DNA of 64,000 nt. It comes from Marinomonas gallaica (lineage in GTDB: Bacteria; Pseudomonadota; Gammaproteobacteria; Pseudomonadales; Marinomonadaceae). Under the pieces are notes generated by a model. The model saw only the letters and a program-made list of their open reading frames with translations. It was not told the DNA's origin and ran no database searches. Positions 18,207 through 27,437 of the stretch are shown here, one piece after another. Made by a program: the position numbers and the translations under genes. Location of the stretch: contig NZ_LTAX01000012.1 of NCBI RefSeq assembly GCF_001639745.1, positions 1 to 64,000 on the forward strand, read 5' to 3'. Each line of letters begins with the position of its first letter. Position 1 is the first letter of the stretch.

Positions 18207-19451
18207 CTAGTTGGCGGTCAGCGCATCATGTTGTGTTAAAGCCTCATCGGCTGGGTTTTTGAGGTAATTGAAAACCATGGCGACAAACAGCGTGAAGGCA
18301 AACCCTGTTGCTAAGACAAAGCCATAACGCACGTGGCCGAAGTAATCGCTGATCATCCCCATCAATAATGGCGAGACCGCTGCAGAAAGCGCGGTAAAAA
18401 ATAAGATCACGCCTGCGACCGCGCCGTGTTGTTGGGTTGCAAAGCACGAGATGCCTTTTGAGTTGAGAGTCGGGTAAATCATAGACATAAATAACCCCGA
18501 CAAAGGCAACAGCCCAACCGCCCAGTTAACGCCGCCTATTAAGGTAAAGACATAGCACAACGCAATGCCCAAACTGAGACATACCATCACACCTTGCCAG
18601 CTAAAACGATTGAGTAACCACACGGCCAAAAAGCGACCCAGAGCACGTAGGATGAAGAACACGGTTAAGGCATAGGTTGCCAGCAGTTGCCAAGGCCCGT
18701 CGTAGTCCGCTAGGAGCGTCGGCATCCATACATAGATAGCAACCTCGGTCGCCACATAGAGCGCAATTGCCAGTGAAAACCCTAACGCATAGGGATTTTT
18801 GATCATCGATAGGGTGACGGATAAGGATGCGGGTTTGGCGTCGTCGCTCGGTTTCACGGCGGTTGGGTAGTCAATGCGCCACGCACCGATCGCAAGAAGC
18901 AGACATAGCCCCCCTGCCATGATGTACAGGTACGTCCAGCTCACCTCTTGGGTCAGTAGAAAGCTCACAAACGCGGGCCCGACAATGGCGCCGACACCAA
19001 AGAAGCCTTCCACTTTGTTCATCATCTTGGTGTGTTCGTGGTTGCTATGGGATATATCCCCCAATAGCGCTAGGGCACCGGTTTTAAATAAACCGATCGC
19101 CAGACCAATACAACTCAATAGAAATAAGAAGAAACCAAAACTGCGGCTGAAGGCGAATAAAAAACAGCTGATGGCGAAGATGGCTAAGCCCAGCATAATA
19201 GTCTTTTTACGACCGATACTGTCGGCTAGGAAGCCTAAAAAGAGGCCACTGAAGGCAATGAGTGCCATGGGCGCGTAATGAAACGCGCTGGCTTGAGTCA
19301 TGCTCAAGTCAAATTCCTCAATGAGCTGAGGAATGATCATGCCGACGGCATCGGAGGTCATGGCGAACATGAAAAACATCATGTAAGTCAGCCATCGAAT
19401 GGCGCGCATGGGATCGTTTGAGTGTGAATCTATTGTATTTGTTGTATTCAT
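18207..19451 (-). CDS. MFS transporter, probable sugar importer of the sucrose locus
   Basis: A 414-residue major facilitator protein with 12 predicted helices. The loop motif GFLADSIGRKKT between helices 2 and 3 matches the MFS signature. It is divergent from the sucrose phosphorylase gene across 162 bp containing the LacI-type operator, so it is probably the sucrose (or related glucoside) uptake permease of the locus. Substrate is inferred from context only. ADSIGRKK is typical of the sugar and metabolite:H+ symporter groups. Confidence 0.75.
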   Translation of the reverse strand: MNTTNTIDSHSNDPMRAIRWLTYMMFFMFAMTSDAVGMIIPQLIEEFDLSMTQASAFHYAPMALIAFSGLFLGFLADSIGRKKTIMLGLAIFAISCFLFAFSRSFGFFLFLLSCIGLAIGLFKTGALALLGDISHSNHEHTKMMNKVEGFFGVGAIVGPAFVSFLLTQEVSWTYLYIMAGGLCLLLAIGAWRIDYPTAVKPSDDAKPASLSVTLSMIKNPYALGFSLAIALYVATEVAIYVWMPTLLADYDGPWQLLATYALTVFFILRALGRFLAVWLLNRFSWQGVMVCLSLGIALCYVFTLIGGVNWAVGLLPLSGLFMSMIYPTLNSKGISCFATQQHGAVAGVILFFTALSAAVSPLLMGMISDYFGHVRYGFVLATGFAFTLFVAMVFNYLKNPADEALTQHDALTAN

Positions 19452-19575
19452 CTTTGATTCCTCGCAAGCCTAACAACCCATGCGGACATGCGGACATGCG
19501 TTCTATAGCGGCTTAGCTGGTGGTTTTAAAGTTATAAAAACTTCTTGAATTTTTTATTGTTGTAATCAAACATAT

Positions 19576-19593
19576 AACTTAATCGATTAAGTT
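19576..19593. promoter_or_regulatory. LacI-type operator of the sucrose locus
   Basis: AACTTAATCGATTAAGTT is a perfect 18-bp palindrome with the central CG typical of LacI/PurR-family sites. It lies 20 bp before the phosphorylase start and 124 bp from the divergent MFS start. The LacI-family gene directly behind the phosphorylase is the likely binder. Confidence 0.8.
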
Positions 19594-19613
19594 TCAATGT
19601 GGTGCGACAATTT

Positions 19614-21098
19614 ATGATGAAAAATAACGTTCAATTAATCACCTACGCTGACCGCATTACGGGTCAAGGCATCGACGCGCTGACCGAGCTGCTCAATGGC
19701 CCGTTAAAGCATGTGTTCTCGGGAGTTCATTTATTGCCGTTCTACAATCCGATAGATGGCAGTGATGCAGGTTTTGATCCGATTGATCACAGCGCAGTCG
19801 ATGAACGGCTGGGAAGCTGGTCCGATGTAAAAACGCTGGGGCAGACATACGATGTCATGGCCGACCTGATTGTGAATCATGTATCAGCTCAATCGTTTCA
19901 GTTTCAAGATGTGTTAGCCAAAGGTAAGGCTTCGCCATACTGGGACTTATTTTTGACGCAACAAGACGTCTTCCCAGAAGGGATGTCAGAGGCGGATCAA
20001 CAAGCCATTTATCGTCCTCGACCAGGCAGTTGCTTTACACCGATGACCTGTGGCGACGGTGAAACCTACGATTTTTGGACCACGTTTACCGACAATCAAA
20101 TCGATATCAACGTCTATGCCCGTGCTGGACGGGACTATCTAAACGATGTGTTGGAGAAATTTTCTCAAAACAACGTCAACATTATTCGTCTGGATGCGGC
20201 GGGGTATGCGATCAAAAAGGCGGGCACCAACTGCTTTATGCTAGAGGAGACCTTTGACTATTTGGATCAACTCTCCGCTCGCGCGAATGAGCTTGGGATG
20301 GAGACGATTGCCGAAATTCACAGTCATTTTGAGACGCAGATTGACGTCGCAAAACGCGTAAACATGGTCTATGACTTTGCTTTACCGCCGCTGGTGTTGC
20401 ACACGTTGTTTACTAATAATGCCGACGCACTACTGAAGTGGCTGGCGATCGCGCCACGAAACTGCCTCACTGTACTGGATACTCACGATGGTATCGGCAT
20501 CATTGATGCGGGGCCGATGGGTGATAAAGCAGGCTTGTTGGACGCTGAGAAAATCGACAATTTGGTGGAAACCATTCACGACAAGAGTCAGGGTCAAAGC
20601 CGTAAAGCGACGGGCGCCGCGGCGAGCAATGTGGATCTGTACCAAGTTAACTGCACCTACTACAACGCCCTAGGCGCGGATGATTTTGATTACCTGTTGG
20701 CGCGTGCCATACAGTTCTTTGCTCCTGGGGTGCCGCAAGTGTATTACTCAGGCCTGTTTGCCTGTGAAAACGATATGACATTATTGGCCGCGACACAGGT
20801 CGGTCGTGACATTAATCGTCCGTATCTAACCCCTGAGGCGATTACTGATGCGCTGCAAACGCCTGTGGTGAAAGGGCTACTTGAGCTGATTGGGATTCGT
20901 AATCAGCATCCGGCGTTTGCGGGCGAGTTTGCTTGTCATGGCGAAGGGGAGTCCTTCACGCTGAGCTGGACGCTTGATGACAGTTCGATCTCGCTGAACG
21001 TAGACTTAACCAAACGTGATGCCAACATCGTTTCTTACCAGCAAGCCGAGACGCTTACCACGTCGATTGCAGACCTGCTGAACCCTTCACAAGACTGA
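19614..21098 (+). CDS. Sucrose phosphorylase (GH13_18)
   Basis: Splits sucrose with phosphate into glucose 1-phosphate and fructose (EC 2.4.1.7). 494 residues from ATG 19614; GTG 19599 in the same frame lies closer to the operator. With this start the nucleophile Asp is residue 194 (IIRLDAAG), the acid/base Glu 234 (IAEIHSHF) and the transition-state Asp 292 (LDTHDGIG). The AAASNVDLYQVN loop and GVPQVYY strand match bifidobacterial sucrose phosphorylases closely. Related GH13_18 enzymes act on glucosylglycerol or glucosylglycerate, osmolytes common in marine bacteria, but the loop favours sucrose. No signal peptide, so cytoplasmic. Followed 3 bp later by the convergent lacI-type gene. Confidence 0.88.
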   Translation: MMKNNVQLITYADRITGQGIDALTELLNGPLKHVFSGVHLLPFYNPIDGSDAGFDPIDHSAVDERLGSWSDVKTLGQTYDVMADLIVNHVSAQSFQFQDVLAKGKASPYWDLFLTQQDVFPEGMSEADQQAIYRPRPGSCFTPMTCGDGETYDFWTTFTDNQIDINVYARAGRDYLNDVLEKFSQNNVNIIRLDAAGYAIKKAGTNCFMLEETFDYLDQLSARANELGMETIAEIHSHFETQIDVAKRVNMVYDFALPPLVLHTLFTNNADALLKWLAIAPRNCLTVLDTHDGIGIIDAGPMGDKAGLLDAEKIDNLVETIHDKSQGQSRKATGAAASNVDLYQVNCTYYNALGADDFDYLLARAIQFFAPGVPQVYYSGLFACENDMTLLAATQVGRDINRPYLTPEAITDALQTPVVKGLLELIGIRNQHPAFAGEFACHGEGESFTLSWTLDDSSISLNVDLTKRDANIVSYQQAETLTTSIADLLNPSQD

Positions 21099-21101
21099 GT
21101 G

Positions 21102-22133
21102 TTAGCTGCTTTCGCCGAGCTGAACTTGGTACGCAATCAGCGCCTTCTGGCGCTCTTTTTGAACAAACAAATTGGCCGCTAAGCGGCCTTTTTCTTCACT
21201 ATTTTGATGAATGGTCGACAGCGTTGGCACGCAGCGCTGGCCTTCATCAATGCCATCAAACCCGACGATGCGCAGTTGCTCGGGAACGTGAACACCTCGT
21301 GCTGTCGCCTCGCGCAGTGCCGCCAGCGCAATCAAATCACTCATGCACAGTAACACCTCAGGGCGCGGCACACTGTCCAAAACCTCTTTGGCAAGACGTG
21401 GCGCATAGCGCTCACTGCTTTCAGGTACGTTCCAGATTTGATCGTCGGCTAAGGTGATGCCCTTGGCCTTTAGGGCGCGCTGATAACCGCGCAAGCGTTG
21501 GTGCGCAATCGACTGGCTGGTATCAAAGTTGGGTTGCGCTTGCACACGGCATAAACGCTCCTCATCAAGCAACCTAAGGCCTAAGATCGCTACGTGATCC
21601 TGAGGGGATCGTAGGGCATGCATGGCGATGTCGTAGCTCGCTTGTTCATTATCAATATTGACCGACGTGTTGCGGCCAATATCAAAATCCACTGTCACCA
21701 CTTGTTTGGTGATGGTTTTCAGCTGCTCGACCAAGCCTTGATTGCGTGGACGGCCGTAACAAATAAAGCCATCGACAAAGTCGACCACGTTATTGAGGTG
21801 GTCACTGTTGCCAGAAAAAAGCAGCAAATTAATATTATTGGCTTCTAAAATCGACGAAACGCCACGCATAAAGCTACTGGCGACCGGATCCGATACCATG
21901 TACTCAACGCTATCGGCCAATACTAGGGCGACAATATTTGAGGTGCCTTTGCGCAGTGACTGGGCGGCCTTATTAGGGCCGAAATAGCCGCGCTGTTCAC
22001 AGGCTTTAAGAATCGCTTCGCGACGTGCCTTGGACAATTGGTCGGGGCGATTGAAGGCATTGGAAACAGTGGCATTGGAGACACCCAATTCCGTAGCAAT
22101 GCTTTTGAGTGTCCAGCTTTTCGGCTTAGTCAT
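21102..22133 (-). CDS. LacI-family repressor of the sucrose locus
   Basis: 343 residues. N-terminal LacI HTH and hinge (TLKSIATELGVSNATVSNAFNRPDQLSKARREAI) and a periplasmic-binding-protein-like effector domain (PDPVASSF region onward, LRIVGFDGIDEGQ). It ends 3 bp from the convergent sucrose phosphorylase. The perfect palindrome between the phosphorylase and MFS genes is its likely operator. No copy of that palindrome is evident in front of its own gene. Confidence 0.87.
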   Translation of the reverse strand: MTKPKSWTLKSIATELGVSNATVSNAFNRPDQLSKARREAILKACEQRGYFGPNKAAQSLRKGTSNIVALVLADSVEYMVSDPVASSFMRGVSSILEANNINLLLFSGNSDHLNNVVDFVDGFICYGRPRNQGLVEQLKTITKQVVTVDFDIGRNTSVNIDNEQASYDIAMHALRSPQDHVAILGLRLLDEERLCRVQAQPNFDTSQSIAHQRLRGYQRALKAKGITLADDQIWNVPESSERYAPRLAKEVLDSVPRPEVLLCMSDLIALAALREATARGVHVPEQLRIVGFDGIDEGQRCVPTLSTIHQNSEEKGRLAANLFVQKERQKALIAYQVQLGESS

Positions 22134-22295
22134 AGAAGGCGTATCTACCGTTTTATCAAAGGGCTTATTTCAGCGATACTGACGCGGGAGCGACAATAAC
22201 AGGACGCAGGATCGTCGATGCTGCGGTATGTCGCAACCGCCAAAAGATACCATAAAGTGGCGCGCTTGAAACGCAGCACGCCTTTTTATGACGCG

Positions 22296-23327
22296 CTAAG
22301 CCCCTTGCAAACAGGCCAGCATATCGTGCTCGATTTGCTGCCAATCCAGTGCTTTAGAGCTGATGATTTCGATGCGTGAGTCGCGGCGGTAGGCGACTTT
22401 GTCGAAGTCGTGTTCGTCTTTCACACGGTTAAAGAACACCCAAGCATGGCCGATGCGGATCACGCCTTTGATACGTTCAATGTCATCCAGTTCTGTTAGG
22501 ATTTTTTCCAGAGCCCAGAAGTCGAAGCAGTCGTCGCGGTGAAAGATCCAGCCGCAGCTAAATAAACCACTGCCGTTACCTGTTTTACGTATCGGTTGGC
22601 TCGGTTCCGCGACAGCCTCTGGCGTGGTTTCCTGAGCTGGGTGATGGTCGTGGTGATCATGTGTGTGACCGTGGTCATGATGGTGCGCTTCGGGAAATTG
22701 GGCTTTCAATTGGCCGTTGCGGACTAGGTCGAGCAGGGCGGGGTCGATCACGCCTTTAGTAGTCCGTGCAATATGCTGTTTTGGTGGGAACATATTGCTC
22801 AAACTGGTTTCAGCGAGTTCGATCAGGTCGGCTTCTGCCACGTCGCATTTATTGATCATGACAACGTCAGCAAGGTTAAGCTGATCATGAAAGGTTTCAT
22901 TGTTGACCACTTCTTCGAGTTGCAGTGAACGCGGGTCCAATAAGCAAACCGTGGCGCGTAGATCGAGCTTGTCTTTAAAAGCAGGTCCCATCAGCGTGTC
23001 GATGATGCCTTCAGGGTGGCCGATGCCGGTGGGCTCGATGATTAATCGATCAGGGTTAGCGTGTTCGATTAACGTTTTTAACGTTGGAATCAGAGACGCA
23101 CCCAAGGCACAGCAGATACAACCGCCGGCCATTTCTTTGACGTACAGGCCTTCTTCAGTGGGCATCATTTCTTGATCGATACCGACTTGACCAAATTCAT
23201 TGACCAGCACCGCCCAAGACTCGCCGTCCGGTTTGTTTGCCAAGAGTGCATTAATGGCTGTGGTTTTACCGACACCAAGAAAACCAGAGATGATGTTGGT
23301 CGGGATGGCTTTGGGTTGCTCGTTCAT
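22296..23327 (-). CDS. Zur-linked G3E GTPase (COG0523, CobW-like metallochaperone)
   Basis: 343 residues. P-loop GFLGVGKTT at 15-23, the COG0523 metal motif CICC at 70-73, the EPTGIGHPEG segment, NKCD guanine-specificity motif, and a histidine-rich linker (HHHDHGHTHDHHDHH) before the CobW C-terminal domain. Members of this group deliver zinc or cobalt to client enzymes with GTP hydrolysis. A Zur-like palindrome lies about 25-45 bp before its start, which places it with the zinc-starvation chaperones (ZigA/YeiR/ZagA-like). The His-rich loop would bind or store zinc. Lone gene; client unknown. Confidence 0.88.
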   Translation of the reverse strand: MNEQPKAIPTNIISGFLGVGKTTAINALLANKPDGESWAVLVNEFGQVGIDQEMMPTEEGLYVKEMAGGCICCALGASLIPTLKTLIEHANPDRLIIEPTGIGHPEGIIDTLMGPAFKDKLDLRATVCLLDPRSLQLEEVVNNETFHDQLNLADVVMINKCDVAEADLIELAETSLSNMFPPKQHIARTTKGVIDPALLDLVRNGQLKAQFPEAHHHDHGHTHDHHDHHPAQETTPEAVAEPSQPIRKTGNGSGLFSCGWIFHRDDCFDFWALEKILTELDDIERIKGVIRIGHAWVFFNRVKDEHDFDKVAYRRDSRIEIISSKALDWQQIEHDMLACLQGA

Positions 23328-23349
23328 AGTTGCTCTTCGATGTTGGAAA

Positions 23350-23370
23350 ATATGTTATATTATAACTATT
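23350..23370. promoter_or_regulatory. Zur box of the G3E GTPase gene
   Basis: Core GTTATA-T-TATAAC is a perfect 13-bp palindrome matching the gammaproteobacterial Zur consensus (TGTTATA-N-TATAACA). It is located 23-43 bp upstream of the GTPase start. Outer positions are only partly symmetrical. Confidence 0.75.
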
Positions 23371-23548
23371 TGATGTGGTCATCACAGCATAGAAAGATGA
23401 TACCTAAATAGATCGTCATGACTATCTGGACGATGACGCCTATTCTGATAGAACTCCGTTGCGAGTTCTTCACCTAAAACGCCACTTTAGCGATTCATAT
23501 CTTACTCTTCAAACACTCCGCCATAGAATCAGTCGCTTTACCTCGTCT

Positions 23549-23577
23549 CAATCATTATAATCAAATGATAATAATTG
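23549..23577. promoter_or_regulatory. Candidate Fur-type operator
   Basis: A 29-bp near-palindrome with three mismatched pairs, built of ATTAT / ATAAT blocks, 18 bp before the start of the small RHH gene. Composition is AT-rich, so chance similarity to Fur sites is possible. Confidence 0.4.
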
Positions 23578-23595
23578 AACGTTTAAGGCTGCCTA

Positions 23596-23784
23596 ATGGA
23601 AAGCAAAACTGCTCGTTTTACTGTATTGCTCGACCCGCGTAAGAAAAAGGCGTTCGAGAAGCTATGCGCGTCGCAAGACTTAACACCATCCCAAGTGGTA
23701 CGTCAGTTGATGCGTGGTTATTTAGAAGAACATGACGTGGATTACCTAAACGAAGCGCTAGAAGACGAACCAAAGAAAGGTTAA
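23596..23784 (+). CDS. Small ribbon-helix-helix protein
   Basis: 62 residues. An N-terminal beta strand (TARFTVLLD) followed by two helices (KKKAFEKLCASQDL and SQVVRQLMRGYLEEH) is the classic ribbon-helix-helix (CopG/Arc) DNA-binding fold. An acidic tail follows. No toxin gene is adjacent, so it is more likely a transcriptional regulator than an antitoxin. The palindrome at 23549-23577 could be its own site. Confidence 0.7.
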   Translation: MESKTARFTVLLDPRKKKAFEKLCASQDLTPSQVVRQLMRGYLEEHDVDYLNEALEDEPKKG

Positions 23785-23868
23785 CGTCGTAAAAGCATTA
23801 TCATGTCATTGTCATTGCGTTATAATGCAGCGCACATTATTCCCTATTCTTATTGAGGTTATTGAAGT

Positions 23869-24204
23869 ATGAGTCTTCCAGAATGTCCTAAATGTGGTTC
23901 TGAGTACGTTTACGAAGATCAACCATTGTTGATCTGCCCTGAATGTGCCCACGAGTGGAATCCAAACGAAGAAGTCGTTGACGAAGATGCAATCATCCTG
24001 AAAGACTCAAACGGCAACCTACTAGCAGAAGGCGACAAAGTCACTTTGATCAAAGACCTGAAAGTAAAAGGTTCGTCTCAAGTATTGAAAGTGGGCACGA
24101 AAGCCACGATCAAACGCTTCGTTGATGGTGACCACGACATCGATTGTAAAGTCGACGGCGCTGGCGACATGATGCTGAAATCTCAGTTCGTTAAGAAAGC
24201 GTAA
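23869..24204 (+). CDS. yjdM: PhnA/YjdM family zinc-ribbon protein
   Basis: 111 residues. N-terminal zinc ribbon with two Cys pairs (CPKCGSEY and CPECAHEW), then the PhnA SH3-like domain ([23 protein letters not shown]). Length and motifs match YjdM, formerly called alkylphosphonate uptake protein PhnA although not part of phosphonate breakdown. Function remains unclear. Followed by a strong terminator. Confidence 0.9.
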   Translation: MSLPECPKCGSEYVYEDQPLLICPECAHEWNPNEEVVDEDAIILKDSNGNLLAEGDKVTLIKDLKVKGSSQVLKVGTKATIKRFVDGDHDIDCKVDGAGDMMLKSQFVKKA

Positions 24205-24227
24205 TACTACGCTGATCGGACTTAAGA

Positions 24228-24254
24228 AGGCCCCTAGTGATAGGGGCCTTTTTT
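24228..24254 (+). terminator. Terminator of yjdM
   Basis: AAGGCCCCT pairs with AGGGGCCTT around a five-base loop, followed by six T. Confidence 0.9.
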
Positions 24255-24306
24255 ATGCCTGCTGTTAAGTGCCCTAGCAAGCGGGTCAAAGGTCGTTTGA
24301 GTTGTT

Positions 24307-24328
24307 GTATACGTCAAATGACGTATAC
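24307..24328. promoter_or_regulatory. Perfect palindrome upstream of urtA
   Basis: Two 10-bp arms, GTATACGTCA and TGACGTATAC, separated by AA. It lies 136 bp before the urtA start, in the only sizeable gap upstream of the urea operon. It looks like an operator for a dimeric regulator. Candidates are the LuxR-type response regulator encoded at 39611 or an unlinked GntR-type protein (inference). Confidence 0.6.
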
Positions 24329-24464
24329 CTATAGTGTGTTTGGCGCATACCGCGTTGTCGTGATTTTTTGGATACTGAATGCACTGATTAAGACAAGCAT
24401 GGCCGCAGAGCCGAGCACTCTTGATCGGACAATCCAAAAAACATCACAAAGGACGACTCCAATC

Positions 24465-25748
24465 ATGAAACTTAAGACGCTTGCTTCTGCCATTGCACTC
24501 TCTGGTGCAACGCTCATCGCGCTGCCTTCTATGGCGGCAGATACCATAAAAGTTGGTGTGTTGCACTCTCTGTCAGGCACCATGGCGATCTCCGAAACGA
24601 CGCTAAAAGATACCGTGTTGATGATGGTAGAAGAACAAAACAAAAAAGGCGGCCTACTGGGCAAAAAGCTTGAAGCCGTGGTGGTTGACCCTGCATCAAA
24701 CTGGCCTTTATTTGCAGAGAAAGCCCGTGAGCTGATCACCGAAGAAGACGTGGATGTGATCTTTGGTGGCTGGACATCAGTGTCGCGAAAGTCAGTGCTA
24801 CCGGTCATTGAAGAGTTAAATGGCTTGATGTTCTACCCAGTACAATACGAGGGAGAGGAGTCGTCTAAAAACGTTTTCTACACAGGCGCTGCGCCAAATC
24901 AGCAAGCGATCCCCGCGGTAAATTACTTAAAAGACGAGCTTGGGGTTGAACGTTGGGTGCTTGCGGGGACGGATTATGTTTACCCACGTACCACCAACAA
25001 AATCTTAGAAGCCTACCTTAAAGATATGGGTGTGGCGGAAGAAGATATCATGATCAACTACACGCCATTTGGCCATTCTGATTGGCAGTCGATCGTCTCT
25101 GACATTGCGAAATTCGGTAGCGCGGGCAAGAAAACCGCTGTGGTATCAACGATCAATGGTGATGCCAATGTGCCCTTCTACAAAGAGTTAGGTAACCAAG
25201 GTATTTCTTCAGAAGACATCCCTGTTGTCGCCTTTTCTGTTGGTGAAGAAGAGTTGTCCGGTCTGGATACTGAACCATTGGTGGGTCATTTAGCCGCTTG
25301 GAACTACTTTCAAAGTGTTGAAACCGATGCCAACGAAGCGTTCATCACCAAATGGCAAGCGTTCACTAAGAACCCAGAGCGCGTAAGTAATGACCCAATG
25401 GAAGCAACCTATATTGGTTTCAATATGTGGGCCAATGCCGTTACCGTAGCGGGCACAACCGATGTCGATGAAGTTGAGCAAGCAATGATCGGTCAAGAGA
25501 CACCAAACTTAACTGGCGGTATTGCCGTGATGAACAAGAACCACCATTTGAGTAAACCTGTCTTGATTGGCGAAATCCAAGACGATGGACAGTTCGAAAC
25601 CGTATGGGAAACGGACGGTGTGGTCCCAGGTGATGCTTGGTCTGATTTCCTACCGGGTTCAAAAGATTTGATTGCCGATTGGACTGCTCCAATCAAGTGT
25701 GGCAATTACAACACGAAAACCAAATCGTGTTCTGGTCAGAACTACTAA
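24465..25748 (+). CDS. urtA: Urea ABC transporter, substrate-binding protein
   Basis: 427 residues starting at ATG 24465 behind AAAGGA. The frame is open to 24237, but that part precedes the signal peptide and covers the palindrome. Signal peptide of about 24 residues (ends SMAA), then a type I periplasmic-binding fold of the amide/urea group (TIKVGVLHSLSGTMAISE, VGEEELSGLDTEPLVGHLAAWNYF). First gene of an operon that continues with urtBCDE and the urease genes, so the ligand is urea. A hairpin after the stop may raise its mRNA level over that of the membrane genes. Confidence 0.95.
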   Translation: MKLKTLASAIALSGATLIALPSMAADTIKVGVLHSLSGTMAISETTLKDTVLMMVEEQNKKGGLLGKKLEAVVVDPASNWPLFAEKARELITEEDVDVIFGGWTSVSRKSVLPVIEELNGLMFYPVQYEGEESSKNVFYTGAAPNQQAIPAVNYLKDELGVERWVLAGTDYVYPRTTNKILEAYLKDMGVAEEDIMINYTPFGHSDWQSIVSDIAKFGSAGKKTAVVSTINGDANVPFYKELGNQGISSEDIPVVAFSVGEEELSGLDTEPLVGHLAAWNYFQSVETDANEAFITKWQAFTKNPERVSNDPMEATYIGFNMWANAVTVAGTTDVDEVEQAMIGQETPNLTGGIAVMNKNHHLSKPVLIGEIQDDGQFETVWETDGVVPGDAWSDFLPGSKDLIADWTAPIKCGNYNTKTKSCSGQNY

Positions 25749-25775
25749 TTTAACCGCATCCCAGGGTTAAAGCTT

Positions 25776-25801
25776 GGCTCCCAGAGAAGATTCTGGGAGC
25801 C
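25776..25801 (+). terminator. Intercistronic hairpin between urtA and urtB
   Basis: GGCTCCCAGA pairs with TCTGGGAGCC over a six-base loop, followed only by CTTTCC. This is more likely an mRNA-stabilising or partial terminator hairpin than a full stop, as expected between a binding-protein gene and its permease. Confidence 0.6.
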
Positions 25802-25841
25802 CTTTCCTCACGCCACTTCTGATCAATCCTGGAGAATTCTT

Positions 25842-27437
25842 GTGAAACTCTTTCTCTCACTCTGTCTCTTTTTATCCGCCTGTATGACGCCTGCGTTGGC
25901 GGCGAGTGCAGAGACAGATGCGTTGTTACAGCAACTAACGCAAACCAAATTATCGAAGATGCCAGCCATGGTGCAGCAGCTTGAAGCAACGGGGGATGAA
26001 TCCCTATTACCTGTGTTTCGTGCGTGGCTTGCCGGAGATCTACATTACATCCGTGACGACAACACTCTAGTCGTTGAAGTCGACGTTAACGGTGTAGACA
26101 CTTTTCAAGACCCTTACACTCAAGCGACCATTGCAGGGCTGACCAGCAAGCAGGTGCGCAAAATCAAAGTGAATAACAAGCTACGTGGGTTACTACGTGG
26201 CGTGATCGCTCGCATACAACTGACATCCCGCGATGCCGGTGTGCGTGAAAGTGCGGTGCGCGCACTGTTGGCAGACATTGACGATGAAACGTTTGCAACC
26301 TTGGAGCGCATTTACCCGACTGAGCCGAACAGTGATGTAAGGTCAACGATGCAAACGGCGTTATCGATCTACACAGCACAAGATCAAAACAGCAGTCAAA
26401 GTGCGCGCCTAGCGGCCATTGACGTGTTAGGCGATAGCTTAGAAAACGATGTTCGTAATGTGCTGCTTTCTTTGGAACGCAGCGACAACCCCGTGCTCAG
26501 TAGCGCAGCGACTCAAGCGTTAGTGAGTATTAACCGACAAGTAGAGCGTTATGCGCTGGTGGATCAGCTGTTCTTTGGTTTAAGCCTTGGTTCGGTATTG
26601 CTGCTGGCCTCGATTGGTTTGGCGATCACCTTTGGTGTGATGGGCGTCATCAATATGGCCCATGGCGAGATGATCATGTTGGGTGCGTACACCACCTATG
26701 TGGTGCAGTTGTTGATGCCGAACTACATCGATTATTCCATTTGGGTGGCGATTCCTGCTGCGTTTTTAGTCTCTGGTTTGATGGGCGTGGTGATCGAGCG
26801 CTTAGTGATTTGTCGTTTGCATGGGCGACCTTTGGAAACTCTACTGGCGACCTTTGGTATCAGTCTGATTTTACAGCAGCTGGTACGTACCATCTTTTCA
26901 CCGTTAAACCGCCAAGTATCCACACCAAGCTGGATGAGCGGCTCGTGGGAGATTAACCCTGTGTTATCTCTAACGCTAAACCGTTTGTACATCTTGGCGT
27001 TTGCCTTGCTGGTCTTTTTCGCACTGGTAATGATTCTTAAGAAAAGCTCTCTAGGACTAAATGTTCGAGCGGTGTCGCAAAACCGTAGCATGGCAAAAGC
27101 CATGGGTGTGAAAACCGAATGGGTCGATGCGATGACCTTTGGCTTAGGTTCCGGCATAGCTGGGATCGCAGGGGTGGCTTTATCGCAGCTGACTAACGTG
27201 GGGCCAAACTTGGGTCAAGCGTACATCATTGATTCCTTCATGGTGGTGGTTTTCGGCGGTGTAGGTAACTTACTGGGTACCTTGGTGGCCGCATTTACCT
27301 TGGGTATTGCTAACAAATTCCTAGAGCCAACAACCGGTGCGGTACTGGCTGCCATTTTCGTCTTGGTATTCATCATTCTCTTTATTCAGAAGCGTCCTAA
27401 AGGACTGTTCCCACAAAAAGGGAGGGCAGCAGAATGA
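25842..27437 (+). CDS. urtB: Urea ABC transporter, permease UrtB
   Basis: 531 residues from a GTG behind CTGGAGA. Signal peptide, then an extracytoplasmic helical-repeat (HEAT-like) region of about 220 residues that is usual in proteobacterial UrtB. A LivH-type branched-chain/urea permease domain with about eight membrane helices follows (FGVMGVINMAHGEMIMLGAY, LGSGIAGIAGVALSQLTNVGPNLGQ). It overlaps urtC by 4 bp (ATGA). Confidence 0.94.
   Translation: MKLFLSLCLFLSACMTPALAASAETDALLQQLTQTKLSKMPAMVQQLEATGDESLLPVFRAWLAGDLHYIRDDNTLVVEVDVNGVDTFQDPYTQATIAGLTSKQVRKIKVNNKLRGLLRGVIARIQLTSRDAGVRESAVRALLADIDDETFATLERIYPTEPNSDVRSTMQTALSIYTAQDQNSSQSARLAAIDVLGDSLENDVRNVLLSLERSDNPVLSSAATQALVSINRQVERYALVDQLFFGLSLGSVLLLASIGLAITFGVMGVINMAHGEMIMLGAYTTYVVQLLMPNYIDYSIWVAIPAAFLVSGLMGVVIERLVICRLHGRPLETLLATFGISLILQQLVRTIFSPLNRQVSTPSWMSGSWEINPVLSLTLNRLYILAFALLVFFALVMILKKSSLGLNVRAVSQNRSMAKAMGVKTEWVDAMTFGLGSGIAGIAGVALSQLTNVGPNLGQAYIIDSFMVVVFGGVGNLLGTLVAAFTLGIANKFLEPTTGAVLAAIFVLVFIILFIQKRPKGLFPQKGRAAE

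Noticed and set aside
24340-24390. Sigma-54 promoter upstream of urtA
   Set aside because: GG and GC pairs occur (TTGG...TGC, about 24368-24382) but with the wrong spacing (9 rather than 10 bases between them), so the -24/-12 rule is not met.
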